A DNA stretch of 64,000 nt from Hemileia vastatrix (GCA_030280995.1 JASXTE010000001.1:10759001-10823000); one strand, 5' to 3'. Counted from the stretch's first letter, positions 50,166 to 62,370 are shown. Program-made: numbers and translations. The notes: a model not told the origin generated them from the sequence alone.

Positions 50166-51423
50166 ATGAAGCACCTTTCTACTAGGAAGAAAATTCACTC
50201 AGCTATGAATGCTATCACTTTAACTTTAGCTGCTGACTCTGACTCTGACTCTGGTTTGGAAGACGCTATAGATTATATGTCTTCTCTTTCCAAAAAGTGT
50301 TACATCATCCCAAGGGGGCCAAATCTTTATCACATTCACAGATATGATCTCCCCTCAATTCTTGAAATTCCTCATTTAAACTTCACACAAATTTTTTGAA
50401 ATTTTCTTATTCTTTTTTAAAACTTTCTCAACTCATCTCCAATCATCCTATCTTCCATAATAATTCCCATAAAAAACAGCATAATCCTACCTTTAACCTT
50501 GCTGTTGCACTACATTACTTTGTTTCACATGGAAATAGTTCTGTAGTAAGATTTTTAGATAATCTCTTTACCATAGGATATGGTACCATCATATTATACA
50601 CCAAGCTCTTCATGATTACTATCCTTTCTCTCAAGTCTCAAACACTTGCTTGGCCAACTCCACAACAGCGACTTGAATCCTCCCAAGTAATGCAAGCTGA
50701 AGTCTTCCCTGGCTGAGTAGGTTTTGTTGATGGTACAACTATACTTTTGAGCCAATAGACTGATCATGATGGCAACCATTATTTTGATCACAAAAAAAGG
50801 TTTCTTCAAAATGTTCTCAAATTTCTCTTCATGAACTAACTGTTTATCTTCTTTCTAGATACTTTATTGCTGTTCAACTTGTGTGTGATGTCAATAAAAA
50901 GTTTATTTCTTCTCATAGTGGCTGCCCCAGCTCATTTCATTACTCTTCCATGTTCAAAAGAATGAATATTTCTCAAAATCCTGAACAATACTTTGTTGAA
51001 TCTCAGTAACTCCTTGCAGAATCAGCATATGCAAGTGGAAAATACATTATAACTGCTTTCCAAGGTATAACTTTAGAAAATTACCTGATAACATCTTTTA
51101 ATTATAATCTTTCACAATCAAGAGTAAAAGTTCAACATGCTATTGGGATATTAAAGGGAAAATTCTCTAGTCACCAGGAGCTTAGAATTTAATTTGGAAA
51201 AAAGTTGGACATTAAAACTGCAAATCATTGGATAATGACTTGTGTAATACTTCATAATATCCAAGATGATTTAAAGGATGAGTGGAATAATCTTTATGAA
51301 GAAGAGGATCCTGGACCTGTGCAAGATATCCCCTCCCTTGAATCACAAAACATTATTTCCACTGGCATACACTCTGTCACTATGCCAATCACCCTCCAAA
51401 ATTTTGAAACACAACACATTTAA
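50166..51423 (+). pseudogene. PIF/Harbinger DDE transposase, broken
   Basis: The N-terminal part (RKKIHSAMNAITLTLAADSD; HRYDLPSILEIPHLNF) shifts frame near 50396 into NHPIFHNNS, NLAVALHYF and IGYGTIILYT, then FPG-stop-VGFVDGTTI (about 50707-50745), HYFDHKKR, an intron of about 50801-50865 (donor AGGTTTCT, acceptor TTCTAG), FIAVQLVCDVNKKFI, LLAESAYASGKYII and QHAIGILKGKF, ending in an acidic tail. The family is HARBI1-like DDE_Tnp_4: the first Asp survives in VDGT, the second is replaced (ESAY, usually DSAY) and the third Glu is Gln (VQHAIG). With several stops it is inactive. SANT-like partner copies lie at 44.4, 57 and 63 kb. Confidence 0.85.
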
Positions 51424-51739
51424 TTTTTTTTTCATACACTCCAAATGTTCAACTTGTCTTCTTTATTAACTTGGGTTGGTATTTTTTTTCACATTAATTT
51501 TTTTTAATTTACAGTGAATATCTCTTTTTTGAATGTCTCATTTGTTTTTATTCACCAGATCAACATGAAAGTGCATATTTTCAGCAATCACATAATTTTT
51601 CACTGTTTCTTTTTTACATTCATCCCTCATATCTATTTCCTCCTCTCCTCAAACATCCCTCAAACAATTTGGTTTCACTTATTTTCTAATCTCATCTCTC
51701 CAGATAAGTCATTTTATTCATTTTTTTGATTTTTTGTTT

Positions 51740-52510
51740 TCTAATTATTTTTGATTTTATTTTTTTTTCTGTTTTTTTTTGTAAGTGGTTCTTTTTTTGG
51801 TTTTCAAGGTTAAATTAACATTTTGTTTTTGTTTTATCTCTCCCTCTTTTTTCTTTTTTTTCTCCTTCATCCCCTCTTTATCCCTCCTAGGCCTGGTCTT
51901 TATCCACCTTTCCCCCTCCTTATTATCCTTATTCCCCCCTTTTCCCCCTCCTAGGTCTCCTCAATCCCCCTTTTTCTCCCTTTGGTGTTCTCAATACCCC
52001 CTCTTTCCCCCTCTTAAGTGTCCTCAAGACCCCTCTTCATTTTCTACCCTTAAGTCCTCTCAGGTACCCCCATTCCCCCCCTTTGGTCTCCTGAAAACCC
52101 CCATCCCTACCTATCCCAGCCCCTAATTGCTTCCCCCATCCCCCCTCATTGCTCCCCCCTTCCACCTTATTGCTTCCACCCCTCCTTCCCTTCCCCCATC
52201 ATTACTTAGTGATTTGCTAATGAATTGCTAAGTGATGAAGGGAGGAAAAGAGGTGAGGTGAGGGGGGAATGAAGGGGGGGGTAAGAGTGATGAGGGGGGA
52301 GGGGGAAATAGGTGGGGAGAGGGGGTTTTCAGGAGATGAAAGGGGGGAAAAATGATGTGTCTGAGGACACTTAAGGGGATAAAAGGGGGGAAAAGGGGAC
52401 AAGAGAGGGATTTTGAGGATGCCAAAGGGGGAAAAAATGGGGATGTAGGACATCAAAAAAGGATAATAGGGGGGATATTGAGGAAATCAAAAAGGGGAAA
52501 TTGGGGGCTT
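51740..52510. repeat. C-rich/G-rich palindromic minisatellite
   Basis: The left arm (about 51885-52200) is a C-rich tandem of about 35-bp units (GTCCTCAATCCCCCTTTTT and similar). The right arm (about 52240-52510) is its G-rich inverted counterpart (GAGGACACTTAAGGGG). They meet at a small hairpin around 52200-52240 (ACTTAGTGATTTGC and GCTAAGTGATG). A T-rich lead-in runs from 51740. Open frames within are repeat artefacts. Confidence 0.85.
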
Positions 52511-52606
52511 AAGGTAGAAAAACATTAAAAATTAATTATTAATTTTTGTTTCTTATTTTTTTGTTTTTTATATTTCAAAAAAAATAGATTTGAAAATATC
52601 AACAAA

Positions 52607-53030
52607 ATGTCTGGAATAGTTTCAAAGTCCTCATCACTCTCATCTCTATCATCATTATCATCACTCTCATCATCTTTGAGACCTTTTTCAGAAGTTAAGC
52701 CTACAATTTCTAATAAGAAGAGAAAATCTTATAAAAAAAGAAGTTTAATTTGAAAGCAAAAATTTTTAAAGCCTTATTTAGTTCTTTGGAAAATCTGTCT
52801 TACTTCAAAACTATGATATGTAAAAAAAGAATATCCCAATTCATAACCAGAAAATATCAAGTACTTAACTACTAGTGAAAAGGAAATTGTGGTTGTGATT
52901 ATTAGTAATGGCACCAGGTCAAAAGTTAGACGACTTGCAGTCAAGTGGTTTTTCAGGTATCTTAAAGTAACATCAGAAGTAACCTTTGAATGAATTTCAG
53001 TGCTTAAATTACTTACAAGACAGACCAAAA
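52607..53030 (+). pseudogene. N-terminal fragment, perhaps of the TET-like gene
   Basis: Reads MSGIVSKSSSLSSLSSLSS from 52607, then a basic segment (NKKRKSYKKRS), stops near 52749, 52814 and 52841, then TSEKEIVVVIISNGTRSKVR (about 52869-52930) and RLAVKWFFRYLK. The serine-rich basic start looks like a nuclear protein. It lies upstream of palindrome array B, with the TET-like domain downstream on the same strand, so these may be two halves of one gene; this is inference. Confidence 0.4.
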
Positions 53031-53103
53031 CTCTGAGTGTCTCTGTACCAAATAGAAAATTAGAGAAAGTTTATTTCACTGCTTATTGTTAAAACGTTCT
53101 ATC

Positions 53104-53343
53104 TTATTTGATCTTGAGTGGCTTCCAAAAATTGTGTCTCAGCGTTACATTACCTTTTTTTCCTGGAAATAAGTCATCAATGATAACTACTCTTGCACCA
53201 TTTATTCCAGGCCCATGAAATAACTTGTCATAATTTTCTTTCTGTAGGTTAGCATTGTAGACTTTACCAGAACAAGCATCAATGAAAGCACATTGAAAAG
53301 TCTCATACCCTTTTTTTGTTAGGTAAATGTGGGTTAATTTCAC
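53104..53343 (-). pseudogene. Unknown 79-residue fragment
   Basis: The minus frame reads KGYETFQCAFIDACSGKVYN and GARVVIIDDLFPGKKGNVTL; composition is protein-like but no family recognised. It lies between the N-terminal fragment and array B on the opposite strand. It may be a piece of a transposase. Confidence 0.3.
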
Positions 53344-53379
53344 TCATTGAAAATTTCTTACATGAACTCATATAATATC

Positions 53380-54452
53380 CTTAATTTTAGGCGACATGTC
53401 ACCTCATGTATGCATGCAAGCAACTTGCTTGCTTTTTTACCTCTGTATTTTTTTGAACTTCAGGATATATTGCATACATGAGGCGAAATGTCACCTCATG
53501 TATGCATGCAAGCAACTTTCTTTTTGTTTTACTTCTGTATTTTTTTGAACTTAAGTATATATTGCATACATGAGGGGACATTTCACCTCATCTATGCAAT
53601 AACAAGATCGCTGATAAAAAATAGTGCAATACATTTTTTAATCAGCACTCTTGTTATTGCATACATGAGGCAACATGTCTCCTCATGTATGCAATAACAT
53701 TCTTTGAAATCCTTCATTTAGGTGAGCAATGCATTGGTTCATACCTACCATACCAAAGAAAATACACATCATGGAACCTTTTTACATGCATACATGAGGC
53801 AACATGTTGCCTCATGTATGCAATTTTTTTTTTGAAGTTTAACTTATATAGGTAAGAAATGCACTTGTGCATGCCTACCATACCAAGTGAGCTCCCCAGA
53901 ATGTGACTTGTTTACATGCATACATGAGGCGACATGTCGCCTCATGTATGCATGTAAGCAAGTTGCATGATGTGGATTTTCTTTGGTATGGTAGGTATTC
54001 ACCAATGCATTTCTCACCATAATGAAGAAGTTCAAAGAATTTTATTGCATATATGAGGTGACATGTCACCTCATGTATGCAATAACAAGAGTGCTGAAAA
54101 AAAAATCTATTGCACTATTTTTTATCAGTGCTCTTGTTATTGCATACATGAGGTGACTTGTCCCCTCATGTATGCAATATATCCTTAAGTTTAAAACCAT
54201 GCAGAAGTAAAAAAGAAAGCAAGTTGCTTGCATGCATACATGAGGCAACATGTCTCCTCATGTATGCAATATACCCTTCATCTCAAAAACATACAGAAGT
54301 GAAACAGAAAGCAAGTGGCTTGCATGCATAAATGAGATGACATGTCGCCTCATGTATGCAATATATACTCAAGGTTAAAACAATACAGAAGTCAAAAAGG
54401 AAGCAAGTATCTAACATGCATACATGAGGTGACATGTCACCTCATGTATGCA
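53380..54452. repeat. Palindrome array B: 11 nodes, mirror-symmetric
   Basis: Eleven copies of a 34-bp palindrome (half-site GCATACATGAGGCGACA) at about 53380, 53472, 53564, 53659, 53788, 53918, 54047, 54142, 54234, 54326 and 54419. Intervals are 92, 92, 95, 129, 130, 129, 95, 92, 92 and 93 bp. The node at 53918-53951 is perfect and its palindrome extends to 46 bp; 53788 is also perfect. Left-side spacers reappear inverted on the right side: type A (GCAAGCAACTTGC..TCTGTATTTTTTTGAAC), type B (AATAACAAG..CTTGTTATT, itself palindromic) and type C (CCTACCATACCAAAG). The symmetry centre is the spacer around 53870. Unrelated in sequence to array A but the same design. Confidence 0.95.
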
Positions 54453-55009
54453 TGTAGGCAACTTTCCTACCCCTTTCTCATATGACTTTCCACAAAGCAT
54501 AAGATTAGGCAAATTGTTGCCTCATCCTTATGCAGCTGCACCATTTTCTGATGACATGAGGAAATTCTTTGCCTCATGTAATTGGGATATGGTGTATACT
54601 TTGTATGTAGTTCTGTGTGCCAACATAGAAAAATTATTTTATTTTGGATTTGAGCTTTTTGCTGAGCACATGTGGGGAAACATGGGGCCATATGTCACCA
54701 CAATTTTTCCTGCATTTCAGATTTAGTATGAAGTAAAATTATATCCAATATTTGAGGTAAAATATTACCTCTTGTATCATAAGAACCTTGTGCCAGTAAG
54801 TGTAAGTAATGCACTGCACTGGGTAATGTATTTATTAATGTAGCTGAAACATTTAATTTTCTTCAAAGGCAGTGCATAGGGAAATATATTTCCAAATTCA
54901 GTTCTATTTCAGTTGAAAAATATCTACACTTTCTTTCTAAAAATATATGAGCTATTTTTCATGATGAAAAATTGTCTCACCAAAGTTCTAACACAGGTAC
55001 TAAACAACC

Positions 55010-55048
55010 ACTTGACTTCAAGTCATCTAACTTTTGACCTGGTGTGGA
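55010..55048 (-). repeat. Inverted copy of a segment left of array B
   Basis: ACCACTTGACTTCAAGTCAT..CTAACTTTTGACCTGGTG is the reverse complement, with few mismatches, of about 52911-52952. Inverted similarity therefore continues outside array B. Confidence 0.7.
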
Positions 55049-55147
55049 TATAGACCTCAATTTATTATAAAGGTTCATTTTTTCAATGGTATTCAAAATG
55101 AAGTATTTAATAAATTATCAAATGTCATTACTACTTTATATCAGATG

Positions 55148-55860
55148 GAATTAGTCTGAAACCCTTTACAAAATCAGAAGAAGAGTGGAGGAATTATGAA
55201 GGACTTGGTTGGAGGCCTGGCTTTGAAAAGGGTGCCTCAATTGGTAAGTCTTTATTTTCATAAATTTTTAAGAAACACTATTTTCTTACTTTTCTCTCCA
55301 AGTATATATTCTTTACTCCTGAATATCAGCAATCAAGAAATGAGGGAAGATTTAGAAAGATGGAAAATCTTAGGGTCATTCATTTCTTTTTTGGCCAACT
55401 AATTTAAAAAATTATTTATTCAGGAATTTAAATCTAATCAAAACTGGCTAAGAAAGCTGGACCTCTCAAATGGACAGATATTGAATGGGTTCAACTCAGT
55501 AAAAATTATATCTTTTCTTCTAATGTTATCATCACATATGATGGATTTTATAATCAGATTCACATAGACAAATATGATTCTAAAATTCTTACTTATGGAA
55601 TTTTCTGTTATATCAATCCTAATACTGGAAGACCAATCCCTTAAGATGTTAAAATCAAAAACCATGGACTATACTTTCCAGATCATAGATGTATCATGGA
55701 CTTTGGATTAGAAATGGGATTATGGCAGTGATTGGGAATTATTCAAGAGATAATCATCAAAATACTAAGGCACCTCCTGGATTTGAATCTTGCAAAAATT
55801 TTGACTCACTTCAGATGTTCTTTTCAGATCAATCAAAATTTGATAAATTGGGTAAGTAAG
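55148..55860 (+). pseudogene. TET/JBP-like 2OG-Fe(II) oxygenase fragment
   Basis: The first exon ends EWRNYEGLGWRPGFEKGASI with an intron from about 55241 to 55420; the next exon has AGPLKWTDIEWVQLSKNYIF, ITYDGFYNQIHIDKYDSKIL (HxD iron-binding motif HID at 55561-55569), YGIFCYINPNTGRPIP, a stop, NHGLYFPDHRCIMDFGLEMG and, after another stop, a frame change into RDNHQNTKAPPGF. This layout matches the Tet-like oxygenases expanded in basidiomycete genomes, often with transposons; the active enzymes oxidise 5-methylcytosine in DNA. The distal iron ligand is not assigned. Two stops after GI near 55424 and later stops make it inactive. Confidence 0.6.
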
Positions 55861-56333
55861 GTAAGTCATCAAGGGTAAATATCTACTAGAACATTAGGGA
55901 GGAGTTCTAAATATAGTCATTAAAAGTTTTTATAAATCTTTAATTTTATCAGTTATTAAAGATAATCAATCAAATTAAGTATTGTACCATTGAGCCCTTG
56001 TGCTGTATAAAGATTTTAATTCAATTATATTCTATGAATGATTTCATAATACCATTCTTGTCATATTTTTACTTTGACTTTGCTCATAAAATAATTGACA
56101 AATAGTATTTGGGACTTCTTTACTTGGCTGATTATCTTTTTAATTGATTTACTTAGTTATTTATGAAATAAAATGAAAATTTGGTAATCCTAACCCCCTC
56201 CCAGAGTGAATTGCAGTGGGAAGGGGGTTTTGCCAAATTTTCAAATAAGATGTGTAAATTTTTTGACTTTAAAAATATTTGGGATGAAATATGAACAAAA
56301 AAAATAAAAAAACAATTTATCAAACATTTTCAT

Positions 56334-57665
56334 TTAGCATTCAATATCCTCAATAGATTTATTAGATTTAACACATTCTATCATGAAAAATTTCTTTTTT
56401 GAACCATTTTCAAGTTGATACTTGAGTTTCATTTGATCCAATAGGAAATTGTACTCAAGAGCCTTCTCCTCTTTCTTTATCTTGAATTTATTCTCCTCCA
56501 AGTCATGTGCCCTCTCATCCCTCTTTAAAGAAAGCTTGAATTTTTTTTCCTCCAAGTCTTGTACCCTCCCATCCCTCTGTAAAGAAAGCTTGAATTTCTT
56601 TTCCTCCAAGTCTTGTGCACTATCATCCCTTTGTAAAGAGAGCTTCTATTATTACTTTTGAAAGTTCAGAGTATCTTTTGTAATTTCAACTTTACCTAGA
56701 GTGAAAAAGAATATTAACAAAAGAAAAGAAAAGCTCACTTAACTATTAAGAGGTATGCTATCATGTGCCAGATTCACGTTTCTCCAAAAAATCATCAATT
56801 GAAGAAAAAGGGGTTTGGGAAAAATTATCTCTGTTTCACTTTCTTTGCCTGTTGAAATCCAAAATAGTTGATGGTCTTTGCTTTTTTTTAGAGGTAAAAT
56901 TTTCCTCTTTATTATTGGTGCTAGCTTCACACTCACTTTCTTGAGGATCCTGGGTTCATTCATTAGCCTTTTTAGAAATAAAAATTAAACAATTAGAAAA
57001 GAAATAGAAGCTCACTGGAGTGGGATCATGTTGGTTTATATCACCATAAGGATCTATTGAAAAGATATCTGGATTTGTGGAACTCAAATGAGGGGAGGCT
57101 TGAGTAGAAGAGGAAGGAAAAAGATCTCTTTTAACATCATGTTTGGAGATATCATCTTCTCCATCCAACATTTTTGAAGGATTAATATCTGCTTGCTCTC
57201 CAAATATGGAATCCAACTCTTTATAGTAAGGAAATAAAGATTCAAGTTTATCATCTATAGATTTGATGCTCTTACTGATATCAAGGTCATTAATACCAAA
57301 ATCAGTGGAATATGAAAGAGTCTTAGCCTTCTTGTATTTAGCTTGATAGGTCTTGAAGAATTCAGACATCTGTTTAGACAAAAGATAAATTCTTCCCTTT
57401 GTCTTATTTTGTAATTCATTGGCCATTAGAAGATAGCCATTGACTTTTGATGCAGGGAGCTTTCCTACTTTAGTTGTATTCTCAGTACCAAAACAAGAAT
57501 CATAATTAGTTTTTATTTTCAGCCTGTTGATAAGTATGAGATGATCATCCTTTTTTAGTTGGAAGGTCTTTGATTTCTCAGCTGAGCAGGGGAAAGAGTG
57601 AGTAATGGGAGTTGAAAAACAACTGGGGGAAGGCTTCTTTAAGTAGATCTATGATGATGAGGCAT
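56334..57665 (-). pseudogene. SANT/Myb-like Harbinger-associated gene, copy 2
   Basis: ATG near 57665 (MPHHHRS). The 5' part is frame-shifted with stops; the main frame 57426-56956 reads ELQNKTKGRIYLLSKQMSEF, STDFGINDLDI, ELDSIFGEQADINPSKMLDG; then an intron and KKKQRPSTILDFNRQRK..SIDDFLEK; then a Lys/Glu-rich coiled coil (56609-56334) made of three repeats of about 20 residues (LSLQRD..DLEEKKFK) encoded by 60-bp tandem units. This resembles DNA-binding accessory proteins of PIF/Harbinger elements. It is the mirror copy of the gene at 62678. Confidence 0.6.
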
Positions 57666-57960
57666 GTTGAGATATTTGAAGATGAAAAGGAGAAGAAACA
57701 AAAAGATGAGATGGGGAGGGGCTTTGAATGGATAGAATGAATAGAAATGATAGGAGTGCGCAGCAAGGTAAGGAGGCTTGCACATCCAGAAAGTTGTACA
57801 AGATGTGGTTATAAAAAATTGAGGATAAAAATGTTGGATAGAGGTGAAAATTTACACATAAAAGTTCTAATAACCCAATTATTAGCAAAAATAATTGCAG
57901 AAGATAATTGGGGCATAATGATTTTTATCTGTAATTAATTTAATTGTGGATTGGTCAAAA
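57666..57960 (-). promoter_or_regulatory. Upstream arm shared with the 62-kb copy
   Basis: Homologous in reverse complement to about 62395-62677 (CAGATAAAAATCATTATGCC, CAACTTTCTGGATGTGC). The conserved segment covers the 5' flank of both SANT-like copies, so both are head-to-head duplicates that include the upstream region. No specific promoter motif identified. Confidence 0.5.
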
Positions 57961-60900
57961 TTGATACCCCCTATTAAGTACATAAAAAATTTCCCATATG
58001 TGATAGAATATAATGTATTATATGCTTATTTAATTGTATATACAGTTTATATAGTAATAAAATTTATATAACGCTTATTTTAATTATATTATTATAAGTT
58101 TGTTATATAATTTTATTATTCAATATAATATTAATTTGTATATCTAATATGCATAATTTATTGCTCTCTTTCAGGTCCAATAATTTAACATAAAATTTAC
58201 TGGACTCCTGGTATAGCCTGGCTGACAAGTTTCAAGTATAGATCATGTATACAAAACAATAAAAAAACACATGACGCTTATTTTAAACTAACTATGCACT
58301 AGTTTTGTATACTAAAAATATATAATCACACATTGAACCTAACCTTTTAACTAATCAAATTGCACATGCAGCATAATTATGGGGGCATGTATCCAATACA
58401 CAAATGACATGAATGTATCAAAGTTAAACTATATTTTAAAATTAATTTTAATGTAATAAGAAATAAACATGTATATTGCACTTATAAGGGAAAATCAATA
58501 TTTTCAAGCAAATTTCTAAAATCCACCTTTTTATGCAGCACATTCAAAAAAGTAAAATATGCATTGAACATTTTTTTATCAAATTTATACTCAATTTCCT
58601 CAGTTCTGGAAAGACTCAGGCTGAAAGCTACCCAGAAAATTCATCTGAATTAATTCTATCTGAAAAAATAAACAATAAAAGAGGTAACTTGTAAAATCAC
58701 TCCTTCACATTATCTCAAGGTTCCACAACCAAGTCCAAGGCATCTGTACCTTTTAAGAAAAGAAAATTCTCACAAGGATTCTTCTTGCAGCTACATTAGA
58801 ATAAAATTTGATCAAACTTTAAGCTTTTATGTTCCTGAAGTCTTCAAATTTACCAGGTTAAGGAAGTTCACATGTTCTGTTTTTCAAAATAATGGTCACT
58901 TTTATTTATGAAAAATGTATCATGCACAATTAGTAACAAATTGAATTCTTTCTACAGAAACAATTTACTCTTAGGGGATATATCCTGTTCCAAAACTGTG
59001 ATTCTTAAGAAGAATTACACTTTGAAAACTTCTTTTTAATGCTTCCCAAATTCAAAATATCAAAAAAAATTCTTCTTTGAAAACTAATTCTACCACACCA
59101 AATTTTAATCCTAAAAAGCAGCACCAGTCAATCTGTCAATATTCTCAAAATTTCATGCCCAATTAATAAAAAAACTCATACAATCTACTCCTATTTACCT
59201 CTCTAAGCTTAGTACTTAAGATTGGGGCCTTGATTTATTCAAAATTCCAAACACTTGATACAACATTCCTTCCCACATATCTGCAATCAAAATTTTTCTG
59301 ATTGGTTTAGCTTCCAGTACTTATCAAATTTGGAGAATAAAGCTCTTTATCACCTGAAATATTTTATTTATAAAAAAGACGTACAACCACTAAGAAAATT
59401 ATATTTTATCCCAATAATATGAGATTGAATCCTATGTGAAATTTTCCAAGAGACACCAGAAAAAACACCTGGAACATAATAGCAGGTTCTCATTTCTGAT
59501 TAAACTTTAGTAGTTCAGTTAAGGGTTGGCACTTTCTAACAGATTCCAGCCTTTTTTTCATGGTGATAGTGGGTAATAATTAAAATTTGGTTATTTCCAC
59601 ATTTTTCACTGATTAATTTCTTTTCTAGTACCTTTCTCTTCTAACTATACAAAAAAAATAGAATATGCTTCACAACAGTGTCTACCTAAAAGATGTATAT
59701 CATTAACAAAGAACTTCTTATCACATAGTGATGATGATGACCCTAAGAATGGTTATTTTTTTATAAATAATCTAAGCTATATTCCAAAAATTGAAAATAA
59801 TTTTTTTCCCACTTTGCTTCAGAAATAAAAATTTACTAAAAACTTTCTGGAAATCTTGACCCTTCAAGGTGAAGAAGAGTTACTAGGTTAAAAGTCAAAT
59901 CTAGTTGCATAAGACGGTGAAAAAATTGTTCTTCTTGCTAGAAATTCCCCTCTTGTAAACTCCACTGTTACCCTTTTCTTTTCTAGAATCATGCACACTT
60001 TATGAACATCTTGAAAAATAATTGAAAAAAATCATCAAATATTGACCTCAGATTGATCCCAGCTTGAGAAAAGGCTAATAAAAGGCTAAGAAGGGTCACC
60101 ATACTGGTAATTATGCAGGTATATGAAATTTTTAATGAAAATTGGGTAAAATATTTAGTTTTATAAATATAATTTTAGATATTTAGTTATAATTTTTATT
60201 AGCTCTGTAAAATTCTGCAAATAATTAGGTCATGATTTTATTTTGTGTCTCAATTAAGTAAAATGGATGAGCTGGGAATTTGTTGAGGAGTAAATTCCTT
60301 ATGTTTGGGTATGCTTTCAATTTTATTTCCTTTTTTCACAATTATTTCCAGAACTATAAACAGTATATAATATATAAATAGTACATATCACTGTGATTCT
60401 TTTAGTTTTCCACTCTTGTTTTTTCAAAATTCTATAGTTACACAATTTAAAGATTAAGTGTCTCAAGAGCACTCTGGATGAACTGATAGTGTTCCCCTTC
60501 ATTTGAATACCAGTTTTTCACTTCTTTATACAACAATTGAGAAAACCATGCAAAAGGTTTGACAGAAAATTGACATTAAGCTTACTATCAGGTTAGTCCT
60601 CAATACCACATGAAAACACCCATCAAAATTTCCCCCACAGTGAGAAAGTGTAGGGTAAGGATTTATTCTGACTAAAATTTGAGTGGAAGCCATTTTAGCT
60701 GATAGAAAATTCTAATGTTAAAATATTGGCTAACTTCATATCATGGTAATGAAGATAATATTTCACAATCAATTTATTTTATGCATAAATTAAAAAGATT
60801 AATCAAATTTATTTGAAGAAATTGAATGCTACATTAAAGTTAATTGTGGGTTTGAGAGAAAATATACACCCTCTCATCCCTCAAAAAAAGGTTTCTGGTC

Positions 60901-62370
60901 ATCTGACCTGATACATCCAAAGAATTGGAAATACAAGAAGATTCCCTGAATATTCTGGCCCCAGATTCTGCCTTGCAACTCTTGCTTCCCTTTTTTTGCT
61001 CTCATCTTCATCAATCACACCCAATTTCTTTAATTTTGGCTGTTTTATCCCTTAAAATTTTTCAAACTCAAGTCTCCTCACTTCCTATCCTCTAGTCTCT
61101 TTTTCAAGCTCTCCTAGCCTTTATAAGGGAGTATTTTTTATTTTAATTATGAATTTTTTTAATGCTTTTTTAGGTCACTTTTTTATTCATTCCTCCAGTT
61201 TTTGCTTCACTAATTTTCTTTTTAGCCCTCATTTCAGCCAGGCATTTGCAACTAATTAATTTTGAATTTCTCAAATTTTTTTCTTTTTAACTTCCTGAGG
61301 ATTTTATAGGCTTGATTTTTGTCATCTCAAAATGTTGTTTGATAAATATGAACCCCATGAAAATTTCTCATTGAATATATTCAAATTGAAAGAGTTTTAT
61401 CTTTATCAAAAATTTCAAATACCTCCTTGACTATATTTACATTGAAAGAGCTTCATATTTTTTAAACACCATTGCAAGATGAGAAAATTTAATCCTAGAA
61501 ACTCTTCAGGAAATTAAAAAGGATAAAAAGATGATAAAATAAAAAATACTTAGTTAACAAACAACTGACTAAAATGAGTGCTAAAAATAGGACTTGAATA
61601 GCTTAATAAAGATAATGTAAAATAAGTAATGAGGAGACTTGAAGTTGAGAAAATTTGAGGGCCAAAATAGTCAAAATTTACAAAATTGGGTGGTATTGAT
61701 GAAAATTGGAAGCAAGAGCAGGAAAGTGGAAGCTGGTGCCAAAATTTTAGGTGAAATTTCTTACATGTCTAATTTATCAGATGTGTCAGGTCAGTTAAGA
61801 TTCTACTTTTTTTGGGGGGTGGGAGGGCATATTTTTTTTTCACAAAATATTTTTTGAATGGTTTTATTGAAATTTGATCACAATTTTTTTATTTATACAA
61901 GAAAAACAAATTGATTGTAAAATATTATCTTCATTATATATGGGACGAAGTTGGCCCACATGATAACATATGAACTTGGCTTCAGCCAATGTGGCAGCTG
62001 CCCTAATTCTATAAAACATACACCCCTCCACAACACTGGCACAAAATGGAAGAGATTTAATTGGCTTGTTGCATGTGGTGTGAGTGAATCCCACTTAATC
62101 CTATATTTGTTATGAATTGATCCAGCACCCATCTTGAATATGAATTATGAACCTATATTTGTTATAGAATATTTATTCATATTCAATCTTCAATATACAT
62201 CATTTATGGATAATGAATATGCATTATGAATCTGTAATAATTGTTCTATATCCACATATATATACATGTTACAGACAATTTACTCAAACCTTAATGGTGA
62301 ATATCATAAAACTAGTCAAAAACATCTTTCAATGACTTTCATGTATTCTCATCTTTTGAAAATTATACTA
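57961..62370. other. Intergenic stretch between divergent SANT-like copies
   Basis: About 4.4 kb without recognisable genes. It starts with a GGGGGTATC-type MITE end (reverse complement at 57957-57974) and includes a degenerate CACCA MITE (59454-59565). Around 61945-62125 there is a higher-GC block with short inverted motifs (GGCTTCAGCCAATGTGGC) and a weak minus-strand ORF, unexplained. Confidence 0.45.
59454..59565 (+). mobile_element. CACCA MITE copy, degenerate
   Basis: Left tip CACCAGAAAAAACACCTGG, remnants of both terminal palindromes, right tip CATGGTG; the centre is largely deleted. Flanks AGA and ATA. Confidence 0.55.

Noticed and set aside
61864..62132. Minus-strand ORFs of 76-79 residues
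   Set aside because: Overlapping frames in a slightly GC-richer block with no motif or splice evidence; described only as an unexplained block.
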